From the NCBI RefSeq assembly GCF_028769735.1, contig NC_088169.1, forward strand, positions 44,545,229 to 44,609,228: DNA of 64,000 bases, given 5' to 3'. This DNA comes from Zonotrichia leucophrys gambelii. Lineage: Eukaryota > Chordata > Aves > Passeriformes > Passerellidae. Position numbers and translations under genes: made by a program. Below the pieces are notes generated by a model, which ran no database searches, was not told the origin of the DNA, and saw only the letters and a list, made by a program, of their open reading frames with translations. The first letter of the stretch is position 1. Every line of letters begins with the position of its first letter. Of this stretch, positions 38,501 through 48,835 are shown piece after piece.

Positions 38501-41500
38501 TTATTTAGACAAACCATTTAAAAATTTATATATTTTTTAGTTCCATCTTCCTGTCTCATCCAAATCAGTATATGTATTCCGTTCAGAAAAAAATTGCTCC
38601 AAAGTGACTCAATTAAGATTTCACAAAAAAAGTCACAGAATTAAATATTTTTAATTAATTAATAACGGTATTAATTTTAAGTAACACTTTTTTTTAGTCA
38701 CTTTTGACTGTGTTATTTTTCATTCGTCCTATTCAATGAGAACAACTATCTGCAGTAATAAGATTATTATTATGTGTATATTTCTTTTAGGCTGTAAACT
38801 AATGTGGTCAATATCAAAGTTACAAGGACTCCTCCAGTTTGTGAAACATCTTAAGTATAATACTAAATTCATTAGTTTCTATGGAAACAGTTTCTGGTTT
38901 ATAAGGCATAACAGACTATGTATTTGCAGAAACACCAGAAAGGAGCATAAAATAGTATGAAATTGGCAGATTCAGAAAGGATACTCCTAACAGAAAGATG
39001 CTGGAACATCCTTTCATATCGGAAAGGTTATACTTCACAGTCATGGTTAGGTGAGTTGGTAGACAAAGACGGCTGAAAGAATAATTGAAGATATGGAGCA
39101 ATTCAAGCTTAGAGATTTGTAGCGAACACTGTAAGGTTAAAATTTCACACAATGGAAGTACCTGTTTAGTTCCTTTTAAACGAGAGAAAGTGAATTCTCA
39201 GATTAATTCACCAGATGTACCACAGAAAATGGCAGTTTAGTGTCTAATAATTATAATACTGGCAGTTATAAAAGCATAGAAAATGTGAAATTTCTTACCT
39301 AAATATGTTATTTTGCTCATTTACAGCTATCTTTCCCTTTAGAACTATTCCATGTTTCTATATAGTTTCATGTTTACTTGAAAAATGGAGACCAAGGTTC
39401 CAGGGTCCTCCAGTGAAGTGAAACCCCAGAAATATTTTTCAGGAATATCCCCTCAGAATGTAGGAGTTGTCGGTCTGACATATCAAACTCAGATAGATTT
39501 ACTAATCAGGAGTTATTCTCCTTGAGTAAATAGTTTAGGCATTAAACTATTGAGAAAATGTATACTATCATTCGTTCCGCCTCATGTTAAGGACAATTCC
39601 TATACCTGCTGGGAAATTCCTGCTCAATTTTTTTATTTAAAATTCAATGATGTCAGCATGACTGGATGTGCATACTGCATTGAGTCTCTCAGGGAGTGTA
39701 GATGAGATGGGTATCTTTCTGTTTAAACAGTCTGAGGTTGACAGTCTAGGTATTTCCAAGTCTCCTGAGATGGTAGTGATTTTCAACCCAAGTTGCAGCA
39801 AAACCGTGTGCAAAGTACATTTCTTCCCCCCAAAAAATATTTACTGACAAAAAAAAAATCTCATAGACTGTTTCAATCTTTTAAAATTCCTCGTAAGTAC
39901 ACTTTCTAGACATTGTTTTTCTTGTAGATGAAAAAAGACTGTTTATGTACATGAAGTGGAATTTGTTCCTATGGTCAGGTATTTTGAGAAAACAATTCAT
40001 GCCACACAGAGAATAATCAGTTCTCTAACCTAAAATCTATTCAAATTTATTAGAGTAATTTTTTTTTTTTAGTATTTTATCATTTTCTTGTTTAGTTATC
40101 TTATTGTTGCCATACAGTTATGCTTCATAATTATATTCCATAGTAATTTTATTAGCTAAATGCAAATACTTGACACAGGGTATTTTGAAATTTCTGCCCT
40201 GACTCCTGTTGTGTTATAAATAATTTTCTAAAAACCCTTTTCTTCTTCTGAGTAGTTTTGTTGTTTGTTTTTTTTTTTTTAATTTCAAACTGAACTGAAT
40301 TATACTCACTTAAAATACAGTATTTCTTTTCTGTTTCTCTGAAGCTGTAGCCTTCCAGTATCTCATTTTAGTTATCTTCATGTAATATTTATAAATAAAA
40401 AACAATGCTGGGCCAACCCCTGAGAAATATACATTGAGAAAAACAGACTATCAGCCCTTCTTGACCACATCTCATTATTTTCCAACTAGCCCTGGGAATT
40501 CCTGTAGTATTCACTGCATCTTTTCCTACTGGTTTTATGCTAATAAGTTTTATTTTCAGGTCAGACAATGGCATCATTAGGCAGTTATTTCTCAAGCAGA
40601 TCTCTTATACCACTCAAAAATTACATAATAATTACACATGTCATAGGAATATTGGGAGATATGATTAATTTAAAAAAATTTAAAATGGGAGACTGAAATG
40701 ATAATGAAAAACCATTTTGAAATCTAAATACACAGGCCATTGTTAAAGCACAAAAACACTTTACTGATTCATATTCGTATGAATCTATGCAATATCTGTG
40801 ATTCCATTCCCACATCAGCATTACAAAAGTTCAAGTAAAGGGAACTTCTTCTTTAACCTGCTAGTTTCCTTCTGCTACCCTTAGCATTGGTGCAGCTGCT
40901 TCATCAACTAGACCTGTAAGTGCATGGTTTCTGAGAATTTACTATTTTATTTACTGTTTAGTTTAGATAAGCTTTGTTAATTTGTTATTGCATTAATTTT
41001 TGAAACAAATTCCCTAGCTCCCAGAAAAAGTAAGATAGAACAAGGGCAGATTGAAGAGCAGCTGTCAGTTACACCTTATTAAGGAAAAGAGGCAACCTCA
41101 GCATAATTCAAGTACATTTATTTTTACAGAAGAATGTTGGCCTCATTAGCCTTAGAAACCAAGGAGTAATTATTTGTAATTGCTTAATGGATCAATCCCG
41201 CCTTCACGTTCTAGCAAGTAGAACATTGAGCAATTAAATGAAGCATAAGTCTTCATGCTTTAGCTGTGTGAATTCTTTCTACAAGATCAGGATACAACAC
41301 TTCAAACTACATGAAAAGAGAATTTTCTAGAAAGAAATATTTATAATAGTCAGAGACCAGAGATTAAATAGGAGGAAAAAAAATTTCAGCAGAGGGAGCA
41401 AGCATAGCTTTAATTTTTTAGGTTTTCTTAATGACAAACAGTGATTCAGACATTTCTCTTCCCTTTACCATTTTTCTTTTATTTAGATAAGAAGTGCTAC

Positions 41501-44189
41501 TCAGGCATTCAGAGTTTTAGTCCCTGTGTTTGTTTTTCTCCAACTCACTTTTCAAAATGAAGAAAGGGTAGAAAAACCTGACATTTTCATATGAAAGTGG
41601 ATTTGTTTTTGTAATATTGCAAAAATCAAAACTGAAGTACCATGAATTCAAAATTCCTCAAATGATGGGCTGGAGCAGCCTCAAGCTCATTAGTCATTAG
41701 AAACCCTAATTCTGTGTGTACTCTCCTACAAACATTAATTTTCCTGGGCAAATAGTTAGGTTGACTCATCCCTAATGTTCATTGTAATTCAATATGAATA
41801 GGCTATTTGTGCAATATACCAAATTCTATCAGCCTTCAGGGCCTATCATCTTTTAAAGATGGCCCTCTTCATTTCTCTAAATCATTATGATACATTCCTT
41901 CTTTTTTTGTCTTTAAGTCATAACTTACATTCCACAGTCATTCCCAAATATTTAATTATCCCTCTCACTCCCTATACTTCCTATAGCATTTTCTTATATG
42001 CTGGGGTGATCCTCTTCAAAGGATGAAAATTTTACACCTGTTTCTTGGAGGAAAATTTCATCTTTACAGATTGCAACAGTTTTCATCAATTGCTGGTCTC
42101 TGGTTCAGACAGAGGTACATACTCATCTGGCTGCAGACATAGGACAGAGGCTAAAAAAATCCAAACACTTTTTAAAGTTGGACAATTGATGAATGTAGGA
42201 AAAATCTTAAAAGCTGGAAGTGATAGTTTTATCCAGAAACTGTCATTTATGACACTGCACAGCAGCTGCAAATATCTATAGCTGATCTAATAGCTAGCTA
42301 TATATTTAGTTTGCATTCTATGTCTCCATGTTTTAAATACATCATAGGAATACAATTATAAATATATAGAACACATTGCAAAATATTTAACAACTATGCA
42401 CAGCAAGATATAATTTTATATAATTTGTATAATTTTTATATAAAGAAAGATCACCCAAATTATTTTAAGCTTGCAGTCCAAATTTCTTAAATTTCTCTTT
42501 CCTACTGTTTTCTGGTACTTGCCATTTTGCTTTTGTTACTAAAGTGTCATCCATGTTGAAATTATTTATGAACTTGTTCTGAGATGGTTTTGGTGCCTGA
42601 CCCTTCAAACTGTTTGTTTATCCAATCTCCAGTAGTAGTAGTCAAGTAAATAATCCCTTTATTTAAACAAAAATTTAGAAACTAAAGTTTTACTTTCACA
42701 TCCTCCTTACAAAACATAATTGCTTAGGAATAACAATTATACATAGTTTCTCTACACATAAGATGAAAAGAGCATTAAAGTTGAGAAATCAACTGCTGAA
42801 TTTTTTAATTGCCTATATTAAAAATAGCTATATTATTTCCCAGGTAATTTAATATGCTTTCACTTTAAAATTATTTCTTTCTCAGTCTTTATAACAGTGC
42901 CGCTATGCTACTGTTCCACTGCACTGTCAACACAATACTTCTAGGTGTTTTGTGAGCACTTTCTTCACAAGAAAATTGATGTAGAACTTCAAGAATATGA
43001 AAAGCATTTGAGATCTGAATCCCACCTTCACAGTACCTACACTGTGCCTACACAATAATTTGCTTTAAACACAAAGAGATTCCATCACTAACTATTCTTG
43101 CATGTATGTCCTCCTCAGACAATCATCCAATGTGCCCAAGTACTTGAGCTGTAAGGCAAGGTTAGTGTTGCTTTTAGTATTTTTAAAGAAAATTGTAATC
43201 CAGTGATGAAATTTGTTTTGGAATAAGACACTTACAATTAGGCATCCTTACTTGTATTGCATGCATTTACATGAATTTACATGCACACTCAGTCTATAAA
43301 TTCTAATTGTAGTCACAGTTATGGGATGAGAAAAATAATTTCATCTGAAAGTTTAAGGCTTGACTCTGCTTATTCAACATAGGATGAAGTTTCAGATACC
43401 CTTTGGCAACTTATCTCACAGTCAGCTGAGACTTCAGGAGCATGGTGATTTTCTAAAGCGTAATTACCAGATCAGGAGAGATTTCTCAGATGCTCCAGGG
43501 CAGCTCAAAATGTCAATATCTACTCAGGAAGTTTAATCCCTCCCCTAACAACTGTTAGTCTGATCACTCTGTAAATATTTTCTACTACATAGGTCCTTAG
43601 CCCAACTTCACAGTAGGTTGTACAATCTTCAATCCTCATTTCAGAGAAGTGATAGTGACAAATACAGACAAAATAATTCTGTGTTTGCTATGCATTAATA
43701 ACCTACTTCATGTAACAGATTATAGGGAATCCTTGATTCTCAGTACTCTTAAGCCACTGAGGAGACTCTTTTGGGGATCTGTACAACATTTGCAAATTCT
43801 ATTCACAGAATGGGGTCTTCAATTCAGGGAATTCATTTTAATGCTTTAGAAAACTATTAAAGCATTCCTCCTTAATTAACTGGTTCATATTGTTGATGGA
43901 ATAGAAACAAATCCTCTTGCTTGAGGGGACCAGGAGGCTTCTGCTTACTTAGTACCAAGTAAGCATATGGAACTTCCTAGTGAGTCCATTTATACATATA
44001 TATATATATATTTTTTTTTTTCTCTGCACATGCAGAAATCTAGGTGTTACCTCCAGAAGGATTAATTCACAAAAGCACACAAAGACACAAAGATCACTAA
44101 GGAACTTCATTTTACTTGAGTATCACTCTGATGCTTCACAAAGCTTCAAGCTGTACTTAATCCTTTTTAATGTTGATATTTTCATACAA
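35531..44189. other. long AT-rich stretch without recognised repeats
   Basis: About 8.6 kb with no gene and no dispersed repeat I can name, the longest such stretch here. A 31-bp microexon-like motif lies at 40885-40915. Low-complexity A/T runs are frequent (for example 38280-38430 and 40060-40075), and an AT microsatellite lies at 43992-44022. On the minus strand near 36730-36760 a CAATAAAGCTGCC string suggests a stray polyadenylation signal, but no element around it is recognised. Confidence 0.5.
43992..44022. repeat. (AT)n microsatellite plus poly-T
   Basis: An alternating AT tract runs into a T run of about eleven bases. Confidence 0.85.
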
Positions 44190-44700
44190 AGTTCAACTCT
44201 TGGCTCTGCACAGGGCAGCCCAAGAGTCACACCATGTGCCTGAGAGTATTGTCCAAATGTATCTTGAACCCAGACAGGCTGGTGATGTGACCACTGTCCT
44301 GAGGAACCTGTTCCCGTACTTAACCACCCTCTGGGTGAAAAATCTTTGCCTGGTATCCAATCTAACCCTTTCCTGACTCAGTCCCACATTTTTTCCTTGA
44401 GTCCTGTGACTAGTCATGAGAGTAAAGAGACTTTTACCTGCCTGTCTGCTTCTCCTCATGAGGATGTTGACCCCAAAAAGGTCTCCACTTAGTGGCTTCT
44501 CTAGACTGAACAATCCAACTGACTTCAGCCACTCCTCACAAAGCTTCTCTCTAGACCTTCCACCATGCTTTTGGCCCTCCTCTGGACACTCTCTAATAGC
44601 TTAATGTCTTCTTTGTATTGTGGCACCCAAAACTGCACGCAGCACATTCACATCTGATGGAGAGTCCTACACACCAAGGAGGAATTTCCCTGTATTGAGG
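44190..44700 (-). mobile_element. CR1 LINE 3'-half fragment
   Basis: Inverted CR1 phrases are plentiful: 'aagagtcacaccatgtgcc', 'gagagtattgtccaaatg', 'caggctggtgatgtgacca', 'gaggaacctgttcc', 'taaccaccctctgggtgaa', 'tctagactgaacaatccaa', 'ttttggccctcctctggac' and 'gtggcacccaaaactgcac'. It spans the 3' UTR into the end of ORF2. The wording of the 3' UTR marks a CR1 subfamily different from the copy at 45425. The terminal octamer repeat is absent. The open frame at 44193-44513 is antisense-by-chance within this repeat, not a gene. Confidence 0.88.
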
Positions 44701-45025
44701 TACGGTAATTTCTAACATCTTTTTTTCATAGAATCACACAGACTCTTTCCTGTGATCTGTTTGGATTAATTGAGGATGATTGCTGCTACAAGCCTTTCTT
44801 GGTATGATTGATTATCACAAAATGTGCTAATCTTGGACCACTGTGCTATCTTCCAAAATGAAATGCATTTCATGAAGAGCAACAGTTTCTTGTCTGCTGT
44901 AAATTTCAATTAGTGATGGAAGGCATGGCAACCACAAATCATTTTGCAGGGGCACATCTCCACAATGTATTGAGGTGAGTTATTGCTCTAACATGAAGTA
45001 AATGCTTGTGTCACTTCACTGCCAG
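44701..45025. other. unassigned DNA
   Basis: A gap between a CR1 and a solo LTR. No recognised feature. Confidence 0.5.
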
Positions 45026-45154
45026 GATACCTGTCGCAGACATCTTTTCATAAAAATCCTTTCTTTAGGATTTTCCCTTCTGGGAAGCTGAGGGCCCAGA
45101 AAAAGAATGTAAACAATGGTTATCTGCTGCTGTGGAATGCAACAGGCGCGCCTG

Positions 45155-45195
45155 TGATTGGCCCATCTTGGATGTTTACAATTAATGGCCAATCA
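45155..45195. promoter_or_regulatory. inverted CCAAT-box pair in LTR U3, copy 1
   Basis: TGATTGGCC (45155-45163) and GGCCAATCA (45187-45195) are exact reverse complements, each containing a CCAAT box (ATTGG/CCAAT). The pair is conserved in copy 2. NF-Y-type binding is inferred from the motif only. Confidence 0.6.
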
Positions 45196-45321
45196 AGGAC
45201 TGAGCTCTCTCAGACAGAGTCGGAGAGAGCTCCTTTGTTATTCATTCTTTTCTATTCTTAGCTTAGCTAGCCTTCTGAGAACCTTTCCTTCTATTCTTTT
45301 TGTACAGTCATAATGTAATAT

Positions 45322-45345
45322 ATATATAATAAAATAATAAATAAA
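45322..45345 (+). promoter_or_regulatory. TATA and polyadenylation signals of LTR copy 1
   Basis: A TATATATATAATAAAATAA-type run holding overlapping TATA-like motifs and three AATAAA matches (45328-45333, 45336-45341, 45340-45345). Transcription start and polyadenylation of the original provirus probably used this cluster. Confidence 0.55.
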
Positions 45346-45398
45346 GCCTTCTGATCATGGAATCAACATTTTCGTCTCTCTCTTCACTTACAAACCCT

Positions 45399-45414
45399 TG
45401 TGACCATGGTCACA
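45399..45414. repeat. 16-bp perfect palindrome at LTR 3' terminus
   Basis: TGTGACCATGGTCACA is its own reverse complement and forms the exact 3' end of LTR copy 1. Copy 2 ends TGTGTCACA and lacks the central ACCATGG. Confidence 0.92.
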
Positions 45415-45424
45415 GATACCTTTC

Positions 45425-45760
45425 CCTGTTCAAAGTCCTTTCAACCTCACTGAACATTTCCAATGATGGGGAATCCGCAAATAGTCTAGGCAACCTGTTT
45501 CAGTGTCTAACTCCCCACCACAGTAAAATTTCTTCCCTATGTCCAACTTAAATGTACCTTCTCTCAGTTTAAAAGAATTGCCCCTTTCCTTGTCGCTTCA
45601 GACCATGAAAAAGTCTCTCTCCATCCCTCTTATAAGTTCTCTCTAAGTAAGGAAAAGATGAAATAAAGTGTCTCAGTAGCCTTTTCTTCTCCAGGATGAA
45701 CAACTCCAATTCACTCAGCCTCTATCCAGACTTATTCTAGCAAGCATTCAAAAACATGTA
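45425..45760 (-). mobile_element. CR1 LINE 3'-region fragment
   Basis: Inverted CR1 phrases: 'atgatggggaatccgca', 'ggcaacctgtttcagtgtc', 'ccccaccacagtaaaattt', 'agtttaaaagaattgcccc', 'cttgtcgcttcagacc', 'ttcttctccaggatgaac' and 'caattcactcagcctc'. It begins a few bases after the solo LTR's target duplication. The LTR may therefore have inserted at the edge of this CR1, or removed its terminal repeat from view. Confidence 0.87.
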
Positions 45761-45783
45761 CTTATTCTACATATTGATTATAA

Positions 45784-45803
45784 GTTAATACATGTTAATA
45801 CAT
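45784..45803 (+). repeat. 10-bp tandem duplication
   Basis: GTTAATACAT occurs twice in direct succession, with no mismatch. Confidence 0.88.
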
Positions 45804-45880
45804 GTCATATTATATTTCAGATTTGTTGAGGTACAATATCACAATGCATGACTGCATACTGAGACACCACCACAGTCTGA

Positions 45881-45943
45881 AATCAGAAGTGCTGTGTGTT
45901 TCCAAATCAGGAATCAGGAGTGCTGTGTGTTCCCAAATCCAGG
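45881..45943 (+). repeat. 31-bp tandem duplication
   Basis: A unit beginning AATCAGAAGTGCTGTGTG (45881-45911) is followed directly by a second beginning AATCAGGAGTGCTGTGTG (45912-45943), with a few mismatches and one inserted base. The repeat lies in 45761-46300, otherwise unassigned. Confidence 0.88.
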
Positions 45944-46309
45944 AAATACTAAAGAATTTGGTGGTAAAACTTGTGCCTTGATAACATCATCTGCCTACAT
46001 GATTTTTTCTTTTTATTGTAGGAATTTGCACAACATATTTTAATTCAAAAATCGGGGTCCATTTCAACAAGTTCTAAGTGTAAAATTAATGTTTCACACA
46101 GCTCTGCTCCTTTTCTCTGGTATAAGAGACTGGGAAGCAGTGTTACTCACAGTGAAAAGAAACTGTAAAATAAATTATTCGTATGAAAGCAGTTTCTGTG
46201 GAGAAATAGCCTAGCAAAATGTACCCCTCTTTTCACATAAGCCTGACTCTTGTAACATTCTAGGACTTGCAGATTTTTTTATTTATTTATTCACCTACAG
46301 TAAGTACAG

Positions 46310-46952
46310 AGACATATGAGTCAGCAGTGCTCTGGCAGCCAGGAGGGCCAACCATGTCCTGGGGTGCATCAGGCACCGCATTGCCAGCCAAAAAAGGGAG
46401 GGAATTGTCCTGCACTGGGGTGGCCTCACCTCAATGGAGCCCTGTGTGCAGTTTTGGGCACCAGAATAAAAGAAAGTTATTAAACTATTACAGAATGTTC
46501 AAAGAAAGGCAACAAAGATGGTGAAGGAAAGGAAAGGAAGCTGTATCAGGAGTGGCTGAGGTCACTTCATCTGTTCAGCCTGGAGAACATTGTAGGGAGA
46601 CTTCATTGCAGTCTCCAGCTTTCCTGAGGGGAAGAGGAGGGGCAGACACTGATCTGTTCACTCTCCTGACCAGTGACAGGATCCAAGAGAAGGGCCCTGT
46701 GTCAGATGTTTAGCTTGGACATTAGAAAAAAATTCTTTACTCATAGGGTGGTTGGGGTCTGGAACAGGCTCCTCCGGGTAGTGATCACAGCACCAGCCTG
46801 ACAGAGCTCAAGAAGCGTTTGGAAAACTCTCTCAGGCACATGGTGTAAGATAGTGGGGATAGTGCCATGCAGGGCCAGGAGTTGGACTTGATGATTCCTG
46901 CGAGTGCCTTTCAATTCAGCATATTTTGTGATTCCATGATTCTGTGATATTA
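46310..46952 (+). mobile_element. CR1 LINE with intact 3' end
   Basis: The best-preserved CR1 here: 'cagtgctctggcagccagg', 'ccaaccatgtcctgggg', 'cactggggtggcctcacctc', 'gtgtgcagttttgggcacc', 'ggcaacaaagatggtgaag', then the 3' UTR with 'tagggtggttggggtctgg' and 'gggccaggagttggact', ending with the octamer repeat region 'gtgattccatgattctgtga' near 46945. It includes the C-terminal end of ORF2 with several frame breaks. 5'-truncated at about 46310. Divergence is moderate. Confidence 0.93.
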
Positions 46953-48430
46953 AAAAATAAGAGCATTATGGAAAGGACATTAAGAGTCAACAAGAAAAAC
47001 TGTATCACTGAGTGAATCACAAAATCCTTGAGTTGTATTTTGCTGAAGGTGGTGATATTTATATTTTACCATAACTTTTTCTATGATTTTCCAGTTTAGT
47101 GGTGATTGAAAAGAGGCTGACCTTTTCCCAAAAATGGGCTGCATATGGAAAGTTGTATATGGAAAAATAGAATTATGCCTGAGTCACAAAATTAAGTCAA
47201 TCATCTTAGGACTCTTAATGTTCAACTATAGCTCAATAGCTAATAATTTTCTAAAGGACAGGAGTGTTTTGAGATAAGGGAAAAGGTATTGGTCATGAAA
47301 AAAACAACATATGTCACTCCATTAAAAGAAAAACAAAGAGCAAAGTATTTTTTGGCAATTCTCAGAAATTGGCAATTCTTTTGGCTTCCTAACCAACTTA
47401 AACTTCAAATAAAATAAATCAAGACATCTGCAATTTCATAATATGCATTTATATATTTTTCAGAAAAAAAAAAAGAGCAAAGACAAAAAAGAAAATAAGC
47501 ATGGTTTCATTCAAATGGGGTTTGTTAGTTGATGGTGTCTTTTCCTTTCAAGTAGTGTACACTTTTGCTACCCTCCTTAGACATTAAAGAGCACAGAGGC
47601 AGGGCAGGTCTCTCTCAAGGGGACAGGCCAGCCTTGGATGGCTTAAGCTGGTTGGAAGCGGCTGGTTGGAACTACCATGATCACATGATTGCCTTTAGTT
47701 CAGGGACTGCAATCAGCTGGCCAGGGATGACGGCCTGAAAGATCCCAGAGGTGGGGAGGAATGCCTTTTGTGTCAAGGGAGAAGATTGACTCCAGAGGCC
47801 AGGGAGAGGCAGCCACATTTGTCATAGGCACCATGCTTCTTCTGAGAACTGCAAAGCATCAAGTTGTTGTATCCTTCCCTTCCAATAGGTAAATTCATCT
47901 GGGAAACCCAATATTTTCAAGCTGTGCTCTTGAAGAATGTTAAAAGGGTAACCACAATACCAGAGTAAAAGAGAAAAATGCTAGGAAGATGTTATGATAG
48001 AACTATTTAAAATGTACTATGAATGAGAATTTTCTGTATTGATTTTTATGTGGTCAACTGGCATTGTAACTGGACTAGTAATAGCAGTTGATTGTGGTAT
48101 TGACTGGACTGTAAAAACATTAATTATATTAGCAATAAAACCTGGTTCCATAAAATTCATGCATTTCTTTTTGCCTATAACAAGATTTTGAAAAAAAGAC
48201 CTTATACCCCATTAGTGGTTGGCGATGCCCTTGGTATTCAAGGCCAAGGACCTTTCAGAGCTTTAAAGAGATGATGATGTTCTCCAGGCTTTAGACTAAA
48301 GGAAGGGCAAGTTCTGCAGCAAGAGTGGCCTCTCATCTCTCAACTGTGGTCTAACTGCATCCACAGTCACAAGGAGTAGGAATGGGGGGGTATGTGGATA
48401 AAGAGCACAGCCCCAAGGATGAGAGTTGTT
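46953..48430. other. unassigned DNA with a GC-richer patch
   Basis: No gene. 47560-47900 and 48190-48430 are less AT-rich than their surroundings and may be decayed retroelement sequence, but I see no termini or family motif. A small internal repeat GCTGGTTGGAA occurs twice near 47648-47670, and an A-run lies at 47464-47475. Confidence 0.45.
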
Positions 48431-48436
48431 GACTGG

Positions 48437-48829
48437 TCACAGACATCTGTTCGTTAAAAATTCTTTCTTAGGATTATTCTTCCTGAGAAGCTGAGAGGCT
48501 TCAAGAACAAAATGTAAACAATGGTTATCTGCTGCTGTGGAATGCAACAGGTGCACCTGTGATTGGCCCATCTTAGATGTTTACAATTAATGGCCAATCA
48601 CAGCCCACTTAGCTTAGACTCTCTGTCCGAGAGAGACAAACCTTTACAAACCTTTATTATTTTTTCCTTTCTATTCTTAGCTTAGCTAGCCTTCTGAGGT
48701 GAAACTTTTCCTTCTATTCTTTTTAGTATAGTTTAAGTGTAATATATATAATAAAATAATAAATCAAGCCTTCCAAATATAGAGGCAACATTCTCACCTC
48801 TTCCCTCGCCTGAAAACCCCTGTGTCACA
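48437..48829 (+). mobile_element. ERVK-like solo LTR, copy 2
   Basis: A 393-bp relative of the LTR at 45032-45414, colinear throughout and in the same orientation. It is flanked by an exact 6-bp duplication GACTGG (48431-48436 and 48830-48835), different from that of copy 1, so the two are independent insertions. The expected terminal TG at its start is missing: the left end reads TCACAGACATC right after the duplication. The inverted CCAAT pair and AATAAA signals (48750-48755, 48758-48763) are retained. No viral genes lie between the copies, so they are not the two ends of a provirus. Confidence 0.9.
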
Positions 48830-48835
48830 GACTGG

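Larger units (their letters stand above)
45032..45414 (+). mobile_element. ERVK-like solo LTR, copy 1
   Basis: A 383-bp element starting TGTCGCAG and ending GGTCACA, flanked by an exact 6-bp target duplication GATACC (45026-45031 and 45415-45420). It aligns along its whole length with the LTR at 48437-48829, including 'atgtaaacaatggttatctg', 'ctgctgtggaatgcaacagg', 'gtgattggcccatctt' and 'cttagcttagctagccttct'. Clustered TATA/AATAAA signals at 45322-45345, close to the 3' end, show the plus orientation and a short R. The 6-bp duplication and short R support an ERVK-like class. No viral genes are adjacent. Confidence 0.9.

Noticed and set aside
44193..44513. 106-codon minus-strand frame
   Set aside because: It lies in the CR1 3' region and does not follow the ORF2 frame.
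45032..48829. A full provirus bounded by the two similar LTRs
   Set aside because: The target duplications differ at the two LTRs, and the interior holds CR1 fragments with no viral genes.
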